From assembly GCA_003956705.1 (NCBI GenBank), contig QZCP01000523.1:186118-250117 (forward strand): a stretch of 64,000 nucleotides of DNA, given 5' to 3'. A program made the position numbers and the translations under genes. The stretch is from Brevipalpus yothersi (Eukaryota > Arthropoda > Arachnida > Trombidiformes > Tenuipalpidae). The notes under the pieces were generated by a model. The model made no database searches and was not told the DNA's origin. It was given only the letters and a program-made list of their open reading frames with translations. Shown here piece after piece: positions 61,854 through 64,000 of the stretch; the stretch's first letter is position 1, and every line of letters starts with the position of its first letter.

Positions 61854-61911
<58 letters not shown>
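61854..61911. repeat. (CT)n microsatellite
   Basis: A CT tract of about 28 units. Confidence 0.95.
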
Positions 61912-61914
<3 letters not shown>

Positions 61915-64000
61915 GACGCAGAATTAGGACCAGATGAAATCCAACTCAATAGGCTTGTTTATTCACTAGTTTCAGTTTTGAGCCCTATTTGAGTTACTGT
62001 TTATTCCACATACACAAACACAAATATTCCAGAATCACTAGCTGTCCGAGCTTATTCATTCGTTTGGTGATGGAAAAAATCGAAAAGTTATCGCTTCAGG
62101 CTTAAAGTTAGAGAGAAAAAGGATCGAAGGAGGAGGATTTAAAAATCTAAAGGAAAGAGAGATGATTTGGATTTTTTTATCGTTTGATATTATAGCTCAA
62201 TTTTTTCCTTCTATCGCATCACCAAGGATCACTGTGTATATTTTTACAGTGGCAAAAAAGAAGATCAAAAAGTCGAACTCTCCATCCAATGCAGGCCCTT
62301 ACCATCTTCTCTAGAAGATTAGAATTCACTGATTCTCTCCGAATCTTGAATCAATTTGAACGTTAAGAGTGTTTTTCTTTTCTGTAACCTTTAAGCCTCT
62401 TCCTCTTTCCTCTGTATATATATATATATATTTATATATATTCGATTTTCGAGAAGTATTTTCAAACATTGATCCACTTACTTGCAATTACGATCAGTTA
62501 AAGAGTAACAAGATTGGTTTCACTTACTGAATTTTGAAAAGTTTCCTCTGTGTTTTGACAAGCCATTAATTAATCAAGTTGCTTTCCTTGGCCTCTTTGC
62601 CTACTTCAATGTGAATCAATTCCAATTCAGTGCTCAGAGGATTCAAGAAAGGTTGCAATGAAGGTGGAGAAGGCGAAAAAAAGCCTATGCGTAATTTTCA
62701 TTTTCTAGAAAATATTTGCTTCCAATTCTACTCTATCAACCTTTGAACTTTTCGTACAGTATCTCTTCGACTTGAGAATCTTTTTTCCTTGCGTTCTTCC
62801 AGTTAAGTTGTGGAAGATAAAAAGAAAGAAAATTCAGCCATTCAGATAAAAACTGATGCCCATCATACACATAAATTGCTCACTTCTTTTCTCTCTTCCA
62901 CTCTTTATCCTTCACTGTTATTGTATACCGTACAAAGTGGAAACAAGGCTATCCGAGAAAGAAGAGAAGGAATAAAGAATATATATATACCTATCTACTA
63001 GAGGAAAAAATATTATTACCTGTGGGATGTTAGGAATGAATAGTTGAGTATATAAGTGATTATTGTTCATAACTTGCCATGCTTGATCGTGACCAAATCC
63101 ATGGGCCATTGTTACCCGGACTACATTGTTGATGGCAATTTAACTGCCAATCGATTGGGGGCACATATAATATAATAATATAATATAATATCATCATCCA
63201 AAAAGGAGGACGATCAAGTTAAGGATGAAAAGAAATGAAGATGCGGTAAATCGTCGGCTTCATGATACCTCTATGGATCACTCAATTATAAGCTCTCTCT
63301 CTCTCCATCGTTGACAACATAATCCATGCTAGAATGATTTTGAAAAATGTTCCATATAAACACTTTTTTCCCTCCCTGAAACTTTTTCCTCCATCTTCTC
63401 CTCTTCTCCTAGTCTTACATCTCTCTCTCTCTCTCTTACTACACTTTTCAGCCTTCCAGAATTTTTTGCTATGGGACATAAGTGAATATATAAGATGATT
63501 ATATAAACACAAACACACATAAGCATTTGGCTGCTACTTCACTCTTCTCATGTGAATGAGAAGACAAAAGAGGAGGAGAAGAAAATTTTTATATGCTTCC
63601 TCGATTTTTTTGTATTCTCTGGAAGAATCACTTTTTTCACTTGGCTTACATGTGAATGATGCATACATATAAGCTTGGGTGATAATGTGTCCTCATTTTC
63701 TTTGTTTTAAAGTCAAATTGAGAGAAATTTTTTAACTCTTTTTCTCTCTCTCTTTCTCTCTATTTCATTCTTCTGAATCCATTCAAATTTTACTCCTTTG
63801 AGAACCAATTATTTCACTTTTCTAGATTGAATAGTGTGTACTTTCGTCATAGCGTTCACTGTATGTGTATATACTGTAATATGTATATGCATGAGGTTCG
63901 TGGAAATCTTATCTAATATCTTCAAAATGATGTTTATAATATTCTCACTGGATTTTCTTCCTCCTCTTGCAACCAAGCTATTCTCCTTCTATCTTTCTCA

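Larger units (their letters stand above)
60020..64000 (+). other. Rbfox intron running to the window end
   Basis: After the GTAAGT donor of the 61-nt exon I see no Rbfox C-terminal exon in the remaining 4 kb, so this is all intron as far as I can tell. It holds GA and CT tracts (60940-61011, 61854-61911), an AT run near 62416, a TAATA-type run (63163-63192), and TGCATG at 61087-61092 and 63888-63893. Confidence 0.65.

Noticed and set aside
1..64000. CRISPR arrays, insertion sequences, phage or plasmid genes, operons
   Set aside because: The window is spliced animal DNA; no spaced direct repeats with unique spacers, transposase or reverse-transcriptase frame was seen.

Overview
This is a eukaryotic (metazoan) nuclear window. 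It is AT-rich, with spliced genes, GT-AG introns often of 80-270 bp, AATAAA signals and many long (GA)n/(CT)n microsatellites. Gene content fits an arthropod: an Mmp2-like matrix metalloproteinase, Rbfox, an LHFPL tetraspan gene and a cysteine-rich metallothionein. An acariform mite or related chelicerate is my best guess, but that is inference. There is no bacterial, plasmid or phage signature. A 373-bp N gap lies at 18368-18740 and a single N at 41560.

Layout. 1-3.7 kb: 3' exons of a matrix metalloproteinase with a hydrophobic, GPI-type tail (+). 5.5-6.1 kb: a BACK-domain fragment of a BTB/BACK gene, without BTB or PHR (+), downstream of a ~100-bp tandem duplication. 6.9-31.4 kb: one LHFPL-family gene on the minus strand; its exons 1 and 2 are separated by a 23.4-kb intron that fills over a third of the window and holds most of the microsatellites and the gap. 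32.2-37.1 kb: mRpL24 (+), TIPRL (-), a 53-aa membrane microprotein (+) and a FOXN-type forkhead gene (+). 40.7-42.3 kb: a secreted phospholipase A2 with a furin-type propeptide site (+). 43.2-49.3 kb: a compact run of BCCIP (-), the Pol III subunit RPC9/CRCP (+), ERCC1 (-) and intronless APC4 (+). 50.4-51.3 kb: a three-exon, 86-aa metallothionein-like gene with 25 cysteines (-). 53.6-60.0 kb and onward: Rbfox (+), with the 54-, 93- and 61-nt exons known from vertebrate Rbfox genes; its 3' part runs off the window.

How the parts relate. Housekeeping genes (translation, PP2A/TOR signalling, Pol III, DNA repair, cell cycle) are compact, few-exon and arranged as alternating divergent and convergent neighbours, with as little as 56 bp between stop codons. 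The neural or signalling genes (LHFPL, Rbfox) have long, microsatellite-rich introns. The most interesting items are the metallothionein-like gene with a candidate metal response element, TGCATG sites around the 93-nt Rbfox exon that suggest conserved splicing autoregulation, the giant LHFPL intron, the BACK-only gene fragment, and a scaffold gap whose two flanks look like the same sequence.
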